Numbered from the stretch's first letter, positions 17,987 through 26,836 are shown. The stretch: 64,000 nt of DNA from Phaeospirillum tilakii (GCF_042683125.1 NZ_JBHUIY010000013.1:1-64000), one strand, 5' to 3'. Translations and numbers: made by a program. The notes: a model not told the origin generated them from the sequence alone.

Positions 17987-18120
17987 GCCGGCCCCCGTTC
18001 GGGTCCCCGGCATCCACGCGGCTTGACTTGCCGGTCGGCTGCTGGCTTGATCGGCGCGGCCGATTTGGGGCGATCCGACCGGTTCGTCCTCTTTCTTCAA
18101 AGCTTTAGGCGGTTTGTTTG

Positions 18121-18864
18121 ATGTCCAGAGGCAAATCCAGCGGGATGGTCGAGACGATCCGGACCATCATCTACGCGATGCTGATCGCCGCCGTGATCCG
18201 CACCGTCGCCTTCGAGCCGTTCAACATTCCCTCCGGCTCGATGATTCCGTCGCTGCTGATCGGCGATTATCTGTTCGTGTCGAAATACGCCTACGGCTAT
18301 TCGCGCTATTCGATGCCGTTCGGCCTTGGCCCCAGCGGCGGCCGGCTGTTCGAGCGGGTGCCCGAGCGCGGCGACGTGGTGGTGTTCAAAAAGCCGACCG
18401 AAAACAAGGTCGATTACATCAAGCGGGTGATCGGCCTGCCCGGCGACCGCGTCCAGGTGATCAACGGCCTGCTCCACATCAACGGCGCCCCGGTCAAGCG
18501 CGACCGGATCGAGGATTTCATCGACCGCGACCGCGACGGCAACATCATCCGCGCCCCCCAGTACATCGAGACCCTGCCCAACGGCCGCCAGCACCGCATC
18601 ATCGAGTTCCTCGGCGACAACGGCCCGGCCGACAACACGATGGAATATGTCGTCCCGCCCGGCCATTACTTCATGATGGGCGACAACCGCGACAATTCGG
18701 CGGATTCGCGCTTCCTGACCGAGGTCGGCTACGTCCCGGCCGAGAATCTGGTCGGCCGCGCCGAGATCCTGTTCTTCTCCGGCGACGGCAGCGCCGCGCT
18801 GTGGGAAGTGTGGCGCTGGCCGTGGGGCATCCGCTATTCCCGCCTGTTCCAGAAGATCGAGTAG
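18121..18864 (+). CDS. lepB: Signal peptidase I
   Basis: Inner-membrane serine protease that removes Sec and Tat signal peptides. It has 247 residues from ATG 18121; the upstream TTG at 18118 is rejected. A single N-terminal helix (about 12-30) precedes the catalytic Ser40 (IPSGSM) and the general base Lys101 (YIKRVIGLPGD). The GDNRDNSADSR box closes the domain. It starts the lepB-rnc-era set, spaced five bases from rnc. Confidence 0.95.
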   Translation: MSRGKSSGMVETIRTIIYAMLIAAVIRTVAFEPFNIPSGSMIPSLLIGDYLFVSKYAYGYSRYSMPFGLGPSGGRLFERVPERGDVVVFKKPTENKVDYIKRVIGLPGDRVQVINGLLHINGAPVKRDRIEDFIDRDRDGNIIRAPQYIETLPNGRQHRIIEFLGDNGPADNTMEYVVPPGHYFMMGDNRDNSADSRFLTEVGYVPAENLVGRAEILFFSGDGSAALWEVWRWPWGIRYSRLFQKIE

Positions 18865-18869
18865 CGCCG

Positions 18870-19556
18870 ATGCAGCCCGATCATCCCCTGTCGGCGGCGC
18901 TGGGCCATCGCTTCGCCCGCCCCGACCTGCTGACCCAGGCCCTGACCCATCCCAGCGTCGATCACGGCCGGCGCGGCAAGGGCCGCCAGCCCGATTACGA
19001 GCGGCTGGAATTCCTCGGCGACCGCGTCCTCGGTCTGGTGGTGGCCGACATGCTGTTCCGGCGCTATCCTGACGAGCCGGAAGGGGCGCTGGCCCGGCGC
19101 TTCACCGCCCTGGTCCGGCGCGAGGCGGTGGCCCGCGTCGCCGAGCGGATCGGCCTCGGCCCCCATCTGGCGATGGCCCGGGGCGACGAGGAGGCCGGCG
19201 GCCGCAGCAACCAGGGCATCCTCGCCGATGCCTGCGAGGCGGTGATCGGCGCGCTGTTCGCCGATGCCGGCTACGAGGTCGCCGCCGCCTTCGTGCGCGG
19301 CCAGTGGTCGGAACAGATGGAAGAGACGGCGGCGCCCCCCAAGGACGCCAAGACCGCGTTGCAGGAATGGGCCCAGGGGCGCGGCCGCGCCCTGCCGGCC
19401 TATCGGGTGGTGGCGGCGGAAGGCCCGCCGCACGATCCGGTGTTCGAGGTGGCGGTCGTGGTCGCCGGGCTGGCCGAGGCCAGCGGCCGCGGCCCGTCGA
19501 AGCGGGTGGCCGAGCAGGCCGCCGCCGCCGCTTTGTTGAAGAAGGTGATGGAATGA
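18870..19556 (+). CDS. rnc: Ribonuclease III
   Basis: Double-strand-specific endoribonuclease for rRNA and mRNA processing. It has 228 residues. The signature ERLEFLGDRVLGL (about 44-56) and the acidic ADACEAVIGALF supply the catalytic metal ligands. A C-terminal dsRNA-binding domain (about 158-226) ends in KRVAEQAAAAALL. The ATG at 18870 lies five bases after lepB, and the stop overlaps the era ATG (ATGA). Confidence 0.95.
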   Translation: MQPDHPLSAALGHRFARPDLLTQALTHPSVDHGRRGKGRQPDYERLEFLGDRVLGLVVADMLFRRYPDEPEGALARRFTALVRREAVARVAERIGLGPHLAMARGDEEAGGRSNQGILADACEAVIGALFADAGYEVAAAFVRGQWSEQMEETAAPPKDAKTALQEWAQGRGRALPAYRVVAAEGPPHDPVFEVAVVVAGLAEASGRGPSKRVAEQAAAAALLKKVME

Positions 19557-20494
19557 GTGAGTGTGAGACCCCGCCGACCGACGTGGCCCCCGCTGGCGGC
19601 GAGACGCCGCGCTGCGGCTTCGTCGCCGTGGTCGGGGCCCCCAATGCCGGTAAATCGACCCTGGTCAACGCCCTGGTCGGCACCAAGGTGTCGATCGTGT
19701 CGCCCAAGGTCCAGACCACCCGCTTCCGCGTCCTCGGCATCGCCCTGGTCGGCGCCGCCCAGGTGATCCTGGCCGACACCCCCGGCATCTTCCAGCCGCG
19801 CAAGCGGCTGGAGCGGGCGATGGTCGCCGCCGCCTGGACCGGCGCCGCCGATGCCGAGCATGTCTGTCTGGTGGTCGATGCCCAGCGCGGCCTCGACGAC
19901 GACACCCGCGCCATCATCGCCCAGCTCAAGGAAGCCGGGCGGCAGGTGGTGCTGGTGCTCAACAAGATCGATCTGATCCGCCGCGACAAGCTGCTGAGCC
20001 TGACCGCCGACCTGCATGCCGAGGGGCTGTTCTCGGCGGTGTTCATGGTCAGCGCGCTGACCGGGGACGGGGTGGGCGATCTGCTGACCCATCTGGCCGG
20101 GCTGGTCGCGCCGGGGCCGTGGATGTTCCCCGAGGATCAGGTCTCCGATCTGCCCCAGCGGCTGCTGGCGGCGGAGATTACCCGCGAGAAGGCGTTTCTG
20201 GCGCTGTATCAGGAATTGCCTTATTCGCTGCACGTCGAAAGCGAACGCTGGCAGGAGCGCGAGGACGGCTCCGCCCGCATCGATCAGGTGATCTATGTCG
20301 AGCGCGACAGTCAGAAGGCCATCGTCCTCGGCAAGGGCGGGCGCCAGATCAAGGCGATCGGGGCGGCGGCGCGGGCCGAGCTGGAAGAGCTGCTGGAGCG
20401 GCGAATCCATCTGTTCCTGCATGTCAAGGTGCGGGAAGACTGGAGCGAAAAGCGCGATTCCTATTCGGAAATCGGGCTCGATTACGACGTTTGA
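19553..20494 (+). CDS. era: GTPase Era
   Basis: Ribosome-associated GTPase needed for 16S rRNA maturation and 30S assembly. It has 313 residues. The P-loop GAPNAGKST (28-36), switch TRFRVLG, DTPGIF (G3) and NKID (G4) are followed by the C-terminal KH domain with VLGKGGRQIKAIG. Translation is coupled to rnc by a four-base overlap. A two-hairpin repeat separates it from recO. Confidence 0.95.
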   Translation: MSECETPPTDVAPAGGETPRCGFVAVVGAPNAGKSTLVNALVGTKVSIVSPKVQTTRFRVLGIALVGAAQVILADTPGIFQPRKRLERAMVAAAWTGAADAEHVCLVVDAQRGLDDDTRAIIAQLKEAGRQVVLVLNKIDLIRRDKLLSLTADLHAEGLFSAVFMVSALTGDGVGDLLTHLAGLVAPGPWMFPEDQVSDLPQRLLAAEITREKAFLALYQELPYSLHVESERWQEREDGSARIDQVIYVERDSQKAIVLGKGGRQIKAIGAAARAELEELLERRIHLFLHVKVREDWSEKRDSYSEIGLDYDV

Positions 20495-20507
20495 CGGTAA
20501 AAACAAT

Positions 20508-20548
20508 GCGGGCTCTGCCCGCACCCGCCAGGAGCCAGCGGCTCCTGG
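20508..20548. repeat. Two-hairpin palindromic repeat between era and recO
   Basis: GCGGGCTCTGCCCGC (20508-20522), the spacer ACCCG, then arms CCAGGAGCC/GGCTCCTGG (20528-20548). Compared with other copies, the second hairpin has AGGAGCC instead of AAGGGCC on the left and the matching change on the right, so pairing is kept. Confidence 0.75.
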
Positions 20549-20602
20549 ACCTGCTTCGGTGGGAATGCGCCCCCGGCGTCTTTCAGCTTGGGCGGAGGCG
20601 GC

Positions 20603-21295
20603 ATGGAATGGGACGACGAAGCCCTGTTGCTCGCGGTACGCCGGCACGGGGAGCATGCCGGGATCGTCAGTTGTCTGACCCAAGGGCATGGGCGGGTCGT
20701 CGGGCTGGTGCATGGCATCGCCTCCCGCGAACGGCGCGGGGTGGTGCAGGTCGGCAATCGGGTTCGGTTGTGGTGGCGGGCTCGGCTGCCTGAGCAGATG
20801 GGGACGCTCAAGGTCGAATTGGTGACCGCCCATGCCGCCGCCGCGCTGGGCGATGCCGGGCGGCTGGCGGCCCTCGCCGCCGGGTGTGCCCTGGCCGAGC
20901 GGACCCTGCCGGAGCGGGCGCCTCAGCCCGCCGCCTTCGCCGCCCTGGCCGCCTTGCTCGATGCCCTGCCGGCCGAATCCTGGGCCAGCGTCTATGTTCA
21001 TTTCGAACTGGCGCTGCTGCGCGATCTTGGCTTCGGTCTCGACCTGTCGGCCTGTGCCGTCAGTGGCACGGTCGAGGACCTCGCCTATGTCAGCCCCCGC
21101 ACCGGCCGCGCGGTGTCGCGGGCGGCGGGGGAGCCCTGGCGCGATCGCCTGCTGCCGCTGCCGCCGTTTTTGACCCGGGGCGGCGAAGGCTCTGTGGCGG
21201 AGATCCGTGACGCCCTGCGCCTGACCGGTTATTTTCTCGACCGCCATGCCGGCCCGCTTCCCCCCGCCCGCGCCCGCCTGGTCGATCGCTTTTAA
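20603..21295 (+). CDS. recO: DNA repair protein RecO
   Basis: Recombination mediator that, with RecR, loads RecA on SSB-coated single-stranded DNA. It has 230 residues from ATG 20603, with GGAGG four bases upstream. The N-terminal OB-fold (EALLLAVRRHGEHAGIVSCLTQGHG) and the helical C-terminal domain are recognisable. The zinc-finger cysteines of some RecO proteins are missing. Position after era agrees with the assignment. Confidence 0.9.
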   Translation: MEWDDEALLLAVRRHGEHAGIVSCLTQGHGRVVGLVHGIASRERRGVVQVGNRVRLWWRARLPEQMGTLKVELVTAHAAAALGDAGRLAALAAGCALAERTLPERAPQPAAFAALAALLDALPAESWASVYVHFELALLRDLGFGLDLSACAVSGTVEDLAYVSPRTGRAVSRAAGEPWRDRLLPLPPFLTRGGEGSVAEIRDALRLTGYFLDRHAGPLPPARARLVDRF

Positions 21296-21308
21296 AAGGG
21301 AACGGGGT

Positions 21309-21350
21309 CCAGGGGCCTTACGGCCCCTGGCGGGTGTGGGCAGCGCCCAC
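21309..21350. repeat. Two-hairpin palindromic repeat between recO and parC
   Basis: Arms CCAGGGGCC/GGCCCCTGG around TTAC (21309-21330), the spacer CGGGT, then GTGGGCAGCGCCCAC (21336-21350). Here too the arm bases differ from other copies in matched pairs. Confidence 0.75.
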
Positions 21351-21387
21351 TGTTGTTGTTTTTGTTCTGACTACGCCGAGGAACTTG

Positions 21388-23619
21388 ATGCCGAAACACG
21401 CCGCCCCCGCCCCGACCGGAGAGATCCGGCCGACGCCGCTGGCCGAAGCGCTGGGCGAGCGCTATCTCGCCTATGCGATGTCCACCATCGTCTCGCGCTC
21501 GCTGCCCGACGTGCGCGACGGGCTGAAGCCGGTGCATCGCCGCCTGCTTTACGCGATGCGCCAGTTGAAGCTCGACCCCGAGGGCGGCTTCAAGAAATGC
21601 GCCCGCGTCGTCGGCGACGTGATCGGTAAGTACCACCCCCATGGCGACGTCGCCGTCTATGACACCATGGTCCGGCTGGCGCAGGATTTCGCGGTGCGTT
21701 ATCCGCTGGTCGAGGGCCAGGGCAATTTCGGCAACATCGACGGCGATAACGCGGCGGCGATGCGTTACACCGAGGCCAAGCTGACCCCGGTGGCGATGGC
21801 GCTGATGGAAGGGCTCGACCAGGACGCGGTCGATTTCCGCCCGACCTATGACGGCAGCGAGGAAGAGCCGGTGGTGATGCCGGCGGCCTTTCCTAACCTG
21901 CTCGCCAACGGCGCCGCCGGCATCGCGGTCGGCATGGCCACCAGCATTCCCCCCCACAATGTCGGCGAGATCTGCGACGCGCTCGACTGGCTGATCGCCC
22001 ATCCCGATTGCGCGGTGGACGATCTGGTGGCGCGGATGCCGGGGCCGGACTTTCCCACCGGCGGGGTGCTGGTCGAGGACCGCGCCGCGATCGCCGAGGC
22101 CTACCGCACCGGCAAGGGCGGTTTCCGCCTGCGCGCCCGCTGGACGGTCGAGAAGCTGTCGCACGGCCTCTACCAGATCATCGTCACCGAGATCCCCTAC
22201 CAGATCCAGAAGGCCAAGCTGATCGAGCGGATCGCCGAGCTGCTGGGCGAAAAGAAACTGCCGCTGCTGGGCGACATCCGCGACGAATCCGCCGAGGATG
22301 TCCGCCTCGTGCTGGAGCCGCGCAACCGCACCGTCGAGCCGGCGCTGGTGATGGAGCAATTGTTCCGCCAGACCGACCTTGAGGTCCGCGTTCCCCTCAA
22401 CATGAACGTGCTCGACGCCCAGTCGGTGCCGCGGGTGATGGATCTCAAGGAGGTGCTGGCCGCCTTCCTCGCCCACCGGCTGGAGGTGCTGGAGCGCCGC
22501 TCGCGCTTCCGCCTCGACAAGATCGCCCACCGGCTGGAGGTGCTCGACGGCTTCCTCGCCGTCTATGCCGACCTCGACACGGTGATCCACCTGATCCGCA
22601 CCGCCGACGATCCCAAGGCGGCGCTGATCAAGCGGTTCCGCCTGACCGAGATCCAGGCCGAGGCGATCCTCAACATGCGGCTGCGCAGCCTCAACAAGTT
22701 GCAGGAAATCGAGATCCGCCGCGAGCATGACGCCCTGTCGAAGGAGAAGGCCGGGCTGGAAGCGCTGCTGGCCGATCCGAAGAAATGCTGGAAGGCGATC
22801 GGCAAGGAGATCGCCGAGACCCGCAAGGCGTTCGGCGGCGCCACCGCGCTCGGCCGCCGCCGCACCGAGCTGGCCGAGGCCCCGGTGGCGCTGGAGGTCC
22901 CCCCCGAGGCCTGCATCGAGCGCGAGCCGATCACCCTGGTGCTGTCGGAAATGGGCTGGGTGCGGGCGCTGAAGGGCCATGTCGACAATGCCGACGGGCT
23001 GAAATTCAAGGAAGGCGACCAGTTCCGCCTCGCTCTGCCGACCTGGACCACCGACAAGATCCTGGTGCTGGCCTCGGACGGGCGCTTCTTCACCCTGTCC
23101 GGCGACCGGCTGCCGTCCGGGCGCGGCCAGGGCGAGCCGATCCGGCTGATGATCGACCTCGCCCCCGAGGCCGAGATCGTCACCGTGATGGTCCACCAGC
23201 CCGGCCGCCGCCTGCTGCTGGCCAGCGACGGCGGGCGCGGCTTCATCGTCCAGGAAAACGACGTGGTGGCCCAGACCCGCGCCGGCAAGAGCGTGCTGAG
23301 CGTGGCCGAGGGCGAACGCGCCCGCTTCTGCCTGCCGGTGGCCGGCGACGCGGTGGCGATCCTCGGCGACAACCGCAAGCTGCTGGTGTTCAAGCTGGAC
23401 GAGATCCCGGACATGACCCGGGGACGCGGGGTGATCCTCCAGAAGTACCGCGACGGCGGCACCGCCGACATCAAGCTGTTCACCCTGGCCGACGGCCTGA
23501 GCTGGAGCCTGGGCGAGCGCACCCGCACCGAGACCGACCTGACCCTGTGGCTGGGCAAGCGCGCCTCGGTCGGCCGGCTGCCGCCCAACGGCTTCCCGCG
23601 CAGCAACCGCTTCGGTTGA
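21388..23619 (+). CDS. parC: DNA topoisomerase IV subunit A
   Basis: Breakage-rejoining subunit of topoisomerase IV, which decatenates replicated chromosomes. It has 743 residues from ATG 21388. The quinolone-resistance region reads KYHPHGDVAVYDTMVRLAQ and the active-site tyrosine is Tyr127 (AAMRYTEAKL). The short C-terminal part without a GyrA-box and the EIRPTPLAEAL start identify ParC rather than GyrA. The preceding repeat may end the recO transcript, so parC may have its own promoter. Confidence 0.93.
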   Translation: MPKHAAPAPTGEIRPTPLAEALGERYLAYAMSTIVSRSLPDVRDGLKPVHRRLLYAMRQLKLDPEGGFKKCARVVGDVIGKYHPHGDVAVYDTMVRLAQDFAVRYPLVEGQGNFGNIDGDNAAAMRYTEAKLTPVAMALMEGLDQDAVDFRPTYDGSEEEPVVMPAAFPNLLANGAAGIAVGMATSIPPHNVGEICDALDWLIAHPDCAVDDLVARMPGPDFPTGGVLVEDRAAIAEAYRTGKGGFRLRARWTVEKLSHGLYQIIVTEIPYQIQKAKLIERIAELLGEKKLPLLGDIRDESAEDVRLVLEPRNRTVEPALVMEQLFRQTDLEVRVPLNMNVLDAQSVPRVMDLKEVLAAFLAHRLEVLERRSRFRLDKIAHRLEVLDGFLAVYADLDTVIHLIRTADDPKAALIKRFRLTEIQAEAILNMRLRSLNKLQEIEIRREHDALSKEKAGLEALLADPKKCWKAIGKEIAETRKAFGGATALGRRRTELAEAPVALEVPPEACIEREPITLVLSEMGWVRALKGHVDNADGLKFKEGDQFRLALPTWTTDKILVLASDGRFFTLSGDRLPSGRGQGEPIRLMIDLAPEAEIVTVMVHQPGRRLLLASDGGRGFIVQENDVVAQTRAGKSVLSVAEGERARFCLPVAGDAVAILGDNRKLLVFKLDEIPDMTRGRGVILQKYRDGGTADIKLFTLADGLSWSLGERTRTETDLTLWLGKRASVGRLPPNGFPRSNRFG

Positions 23620-23701
23620 ACATCTTCGGGCCGCCGGGGATGGCAAACGGCGGCCCGCCCCCCATCTACCCCAGAGAGCGCGGTCAGGAACAACAGCGGC
23701 G

Positions 23702-24409
23702 ATGAGCGGGCAGACGCAGAGCGAGCAGCGGAGGGAACGGCCCGACCCGGCCGGGGCCGGGCTCAATTACGCCGCGATCGAACGGGCGCTGCGGGCGTTC
23801 CAGGCCGACATCGACCGCATCAACGCGGTGCTGGGCAGCCACCTCGAACCGGTCGAGGACGGGGTGATCGCCAACATGATCGACGGCTACCGTCTGATCG
23901 AGGCTTGGCTGGCCGAGGGACTCGACCCGTTCAGCCCCGGCCATTCGGAATCCCTGCTCGACCTCAACGCCCTGGTGCTGTGCGGCCCCGACCCGGCGGC
24001 GCGGGCGGCCCATCAGGGCCATCTCGCCGCGACACGCGAACGCTTCTACAGCCAGCAGGGCGGCGGCGGCATCGGCACCCTGGTCGAATGGTACAAGCGC
24101 AACCGGGGTCAGGAGGTGTGGAGCCTCGCCGCCGGCCTGTTCCTCGAAATCATCCACCAGCCGCAATTGTTCGTCGAAGGCAACCACCGGACCGGGGTGC
24201 TGCTGATCAATTACCTGCTGCTGCGTGACGGCCGCGCTCCGTTCGTGCTGACCCCGGACAATGCCTTGCCGTTCTTCACCCTGGCCGCCGGGGCCGGGCA
24301 TCAACGCCCGGTCCGGCTGGCCCTGCTGCTCGGCGGCGGGCCGCGCGCCGATCTGGCCCATTTCCTCGCCGATCACGCCCGCGACTGCGAACGCTTTCGT
24401 CGGCAGTGA
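23702..24409 (+). CDS. Fic-fold protein with a non-canonical active-site motif
   Basis: The 235-residue protein resembles Fic/Doc proteins, which use a His in HPFxxGNGR to transfer AMP or other groups to target proteins. Here residues 155-163 read QLFVEGNHR: Phe, acidic residue, Gly-Asn and Arg are kept, but the catalytic His is Gln155 and the second Gly is His162. The helical surroundings (LAATRERFYSQQ, WYKRNRGQEVW) fit a Fic fold. It follows parC by 82 bases on the same strand and precedes a terminator-like repeat. It could be an enzyme with altered chemistry or a binding protein; no antitoxin-like neighbour is seen. Confidence 0.6.
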   Translation: MSGQTQSEQRRERPDPAGAGLNYAAIERALRAFQADIDRINAVLGSHLEPVEDGVIANMIDGYRLIEAWLAEGLDPFSPGHSESLLDLNALVLCGPDPAARAAHQGHLAATRERFYSQQGGGGIGTLVEWYKRNRGQEVWSLAAGLFLEIIHQPQLFVEGNHRTGVLLINYLLLRDGRAPFVLTPDNALPFFTLAAGAGHQRPVRLALLLGGGPRADLAHFLADHARDCERFRRQ

Positions 24410-24414
24410 GTTTG

Positions 24415-24453
24415 GCGGGCTTCCGCCCGCACCCGACCGGGGCGATGCCCCGG
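24415..24453. repeat. Two-hairpin palindromic repeat after the Fic-like gene
   Basis: GCGGGCTTCCGCCCGC (24415-24430), ACCCGA, then CCGGGGCGATGCCCCGG (24437-24453), followed by ACCCCCTTTGATTT. It lies between the Fic-like gene and a convergent 50-codon gene. Confidence 0.7.
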
Positions 24454-24492
24454 ACCCCCTTTGATTTCATCAATGAGGGCGGGGCGGTGTCG

Positions 24493-24645
24493 TCAACAGC
24501 TCCGGCCGGCGCGGATCATCGATTCCGCTCGTTGCACCGCGTTCTCGATCGCCGAGGCGGGGGCGGTGAACAGGTTGAGGCCGTTGAGCGCCAGGATCAT
24601 GCTGACGGTGAACACCAGGTGTTCCGGGATGGGTTCGATACGCAT
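24493..24645 (-). CDS. Small hydrophobic protein, 50 residues, unknown
   Basis: A short frame from ATG 24645 is preceded at good spacing by AGGAG. The product has one hydrophobic helix (about residues 10-30, HLVFTVSMILALNGLNLF) and a short polar C-terminal tail ending in Cys. The upstream 150 bases are noticeably AT-richer than the surroundings, as expected for a promoter. No family is recognised. The strong ribosome binding site is the main argument that it is real. Confidence 0.5.
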   Translation of the reverse strand: MRIEPIPEHLVFTVSMILALNGLNLFTAPASAIENAVQRAESMIRAGRSC

Positions 24646-24876
24646 GGAGGAGTCTCCTCTCTTTGCGCAGCAGGGGGTTCGCCTGCTGTCTATCATCGCT
24701 CCAATTAATAAAGAAGTGATTGCGCCTCGCACCCGCCGCAAGGGGATCCGGCCGGGGATAAGAAAAAAATTACTACCTTCGTTCTATACCGCCTATGCAA
24801 AACGAGCGGGGTTGTTGCTACCCGAGGCCGCGTGCCGCATCGTTGGTTCGGACGCCTGCCGCCCCGCCCCCCGCCT
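24646..24876. other. AT-richer intergenic stretch upstream of the 50-codon gene
   Basis: No recognisable gene. The part 24695-24800 (CCAATTAATAAAGAAGTGAT, then GAAAAAAATTACTACC) is AT-rich and probably holds the promoter of the small leftward gene. I could not fix a -35/-10 pair. Longer open frames here have no coding character. Confidence 0.45.
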
Positions 24877-24969
24877 GGAGGCTGTCGCCTCCAGACCTCC
24901 CCTGTTTTCATCAAGAGAATCAAAGGGGGTTTGGGGCATCGCCCCAAGCAGGTTTGGGCGGCAGCCCAA
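24877..24969. repeat. Three palindromes downstream of cobK
   Basis: GGAGGCTGTCGCCTCC (24877-24892), TTGGGGCATCGCCCCAA (24931-24947) and TTGGGCGGCAGCCCAA (24954-24969), with CATCAAGAGAATCAAAG between the first two. They lie just beyond the cobK stop on the minus strand and probably end that transcript. Confidence 0.7.
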
Positions 24970-24982
24970 TAAGGGGCTGGAT

Positions 24983-25735
24983 TCAGTCCGCCAGGGTCCG
25001 CGCCAGCCAGTCGAGCGCCTCGGCGACGGTGGCGACGGTGGGGGTGGCGGGCCGGGGCGGGCGGCGGCGCATCACCACCCGCACCCCCAGCTCCCGCGCC
25101 ACCGCCAGTTTGGCGTCGGTGGCGCTGCCGCCGCTGTTCTTGCACACCAGCGCGTCGATCTGTCGCCCCGCCAGCAGGGCGCGTTCGTCCTCGGCGCTGA
25201 ACGGGCCGCGCGCCAGCAGGATCTCGGCCTGGGCGAATGGCGGCATCGGCTCGGGCGGCTCGACCGAGCGGATCAGGAACCACACCCGATCAAGCGCGGC
25301 GAACGGGGCGAGGTCCTGCCGCCCCAGCGCCAGCAGCACCCGCCGCGCCCCCAGGGCGGCGAGGCGTTCCACCGCCTGATCCCACTCATCGACCTCGTCC
25401 CACGCATCCTCCGGACCGGGCCGCCACGCCGGCCGTTCCACCCGCAGCAGTGGCAGGCCGAGCCCGGCGCAGGCGGTGGCGGCGTTCCAGCCCATCCGGC
25501 TGGCGAAGGGGTGGGTGCAATCGACCACGGCGGCGGTGCCGCGTTGGCGCAGCCACGCGGCCAGTCCCTCCGGCCCGCCGAAGCCGCCGATCCGGCTTTC
25601 GCCCGCCGGCAGGCGCGGCGACGAGGTGCGGCCGGCCAGCGACGAGACCGGGGTGAAGCGGGGATGGTCGGCGAGGGCGGCGGCGAGGGCGTAGCCCTCG
25701 GTGGTGCCGCCGAGGATCAGGATCTCAGGACGCAT
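24983..25735 (-). CDS. cobK: Precorrin-6A reductase CobK
   Basis: NADPH-dependent reduction of precorrin-6A to dihydro-precorrin-6 in the aerobic cobalamin pathway. It has 250 residues from ATG 25735. The nucleotide-binding GGTTEG (9-14), the VDCTHPFASRMGWNA block and the CKNSGGSATDAKLAVARELG signature near the end are diagnostic. It overlaps the preceding Fe-S/membrane gene by eleven bases, so the two are translated together. No other cob gene is in the window. Confidence 0.93.
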   Translation of the reverse strand: MRPEILILGGTTEGYALAAALADHPRFTPVSSLAGRTSSPRLPAGESRIGGFGGPEGLAAWLRQRGTAAVVDCTHPFASRMGWNAATACAGLGLPLLRVERPAWRPGPEDAWDEVDEWDQAVERLAALGARRVLLALGRQDLAPFAALDRVWFLIRSVEPPEPMPPFAQAEILLARGPFSAEDERALLAGRQIDALVCKNSGGSATDAKLAVARELGVRVVMRRRPPRPATPTVATVAEALDWLARTLAD

Positions 25736-26801
25736 GGTCGGACCGTTCCAGCGCCGCGCGCAGCAAAGCGACGGCGCGATAGGGGGCATGGGCGAACTTG
25801 CCGTGCGGCAGGGCGACGAACAGGCCGAGCACCGTGCCGAGGTGAAGGGCGAGGAGAATGCCCATCGCCGGCCCGTCGCGCAACAGCAGCAGGGCAAGGC
25901 CGCTGGCCGCCACCGCCAGGATCTGGGCCAGCAGCAGCCGGTCGGCCGCCGCCGCCGCCGGGGCCACCGGCCCGGGATCGGCGCCGTGCCGCAGCGCCAG
26001 CAGCCCGAGCGCCCCGGCCATCAGCCCGAACCCGCCCAGCGTGCCGAGCAGCACCGGCGCGCTGTGCCACGGATAGGGCGCCGGCCAGTCGAGCCCATGG
26101 TGATAGAAGGTCGCCACGACCGTGGCGGCGAAACAGGCGGCCATCCCGCCGGCCAGCAGGTGATGCAGCCGGCGCCGCCGCTGCGACAGGGTGCCGTCGC
26201 CCTCGTCGCAGCCGGCGCCGCCGCCCGACAGGTTGCGCAGGCTGACCGCGTCGGCCAGCGCCGCCAGCGCCACCCGCGCCGGCACGTCGCGCAGCCTGAC
26301 CCCGCCGTCGCGCCACAGCCGCGCCACCCCCTGCGCCAGCGCCAGCAGCGACCAGCCCAGCGGCAAGGCGGCGGCGAGGCTCATCACCCCCCATGGAATG
26401 ACGCGGTAGAACGCCCCCGGCCCGAAATGGCTGGCGAACAGCAGCTCGGGCGGCACCAGCGCCAGGGTCAGCAGCAGCGGCAACAGGGTGGCGGCCAGCA
26501 CCACCAGCCCCAGCCCGGGCAGCGGCCGGGGCCAGGCGAGATCCCGTTGCGAGCGCAGCCGCAGCTCGGCCAAAGCGCGCGGCAGGTTGACTGCGAACGG
26601 ATGCGGCGGCGCGTATTGGCAGGCCTGCCAGCAATTGCGGCAGTTGTGGCAGAGATGGGCGAGGTAATCCAACTCGGCATCGGCAAAGTCCCGCCGCCGC
26701 TCGGCGGCACGGAACAGCTCGCAATAGCCGTTGCAGTACTTGCAGACGTTGCACAGCGTCAGCAGCCGCCGCGCCTCGGCCCGCACCGGATCGATCGCCA
26801 T
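25725..26801 (-). CDS. TcuB/CitB-like Fe-S membrane protein, related to the C-terminal half of CobZ
   Basis: 358 residues from ATG 26801. The N-terminus has two cysteine clusters (Cys17/20/23/27 and Cys51/54/57/61) expected to hold [4Fe-4S] clusters, then about six hydrophobic helices with histidines that could bind haem. This is the layout of TcuB/CitB, which reoxidises the flavoprotein TcuA. In Rhodobacter capsulatus CobZ a TcuA-like and a TcuB-like part are fused and act in precorrin-3B synthesis. Because the gene overlaps cobK, a cobalamin role as a split CobZ is more likely than tricarballylate use, but no TcuA-like partner is in the window. Confidence 0.75.
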   Translation of the reverse strand: MAIDPVRAEARRLLTLCNVCKYCNGYCELFRAAERRRDFADAELDYLAHLCHNCRNCWQACQYAPPHPFAVNLPRALAELRLRSQRDLAWPRPLPGLGLVVLAATLLPLLLTLALVPPELLFASHFGPGAFYRVIPWGVMSLAAALPLGWSLLALAQGVARLWRDGGVRLRDVPARVALAALADAVSLRNLSGGGAGCDEGDGTLSQRRRRLHHLLAGGMAACFAATVVATFYHHGLDWPAPYPWHSAPVLLGTLGGFGLMAGALGLLALRHGADPGPVAPAAAAADRLLLAQILAVAASGLALLLLRDGPAMGILLALHLGTVLGLFVALPHGKFAHAPYRAVALLRAALERSDHAS

Positions 26802-26836
26802 CCGTTGCCTCGCTCGGTGGGCTCCGCCCACACCCG

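Noticed and set aside
18023..18051. TTGACT...CTTGAT as promoter of lepB
   Set aside because: The -10 part matches poorly (three of six bases), so it is not listed as a feature.
24795..25379. Plus-strand 194-codon frame overlapping cobK
   Set aside because: Antisense to cobK for most of its length and Arg/Ala/Ser-rich; no family.
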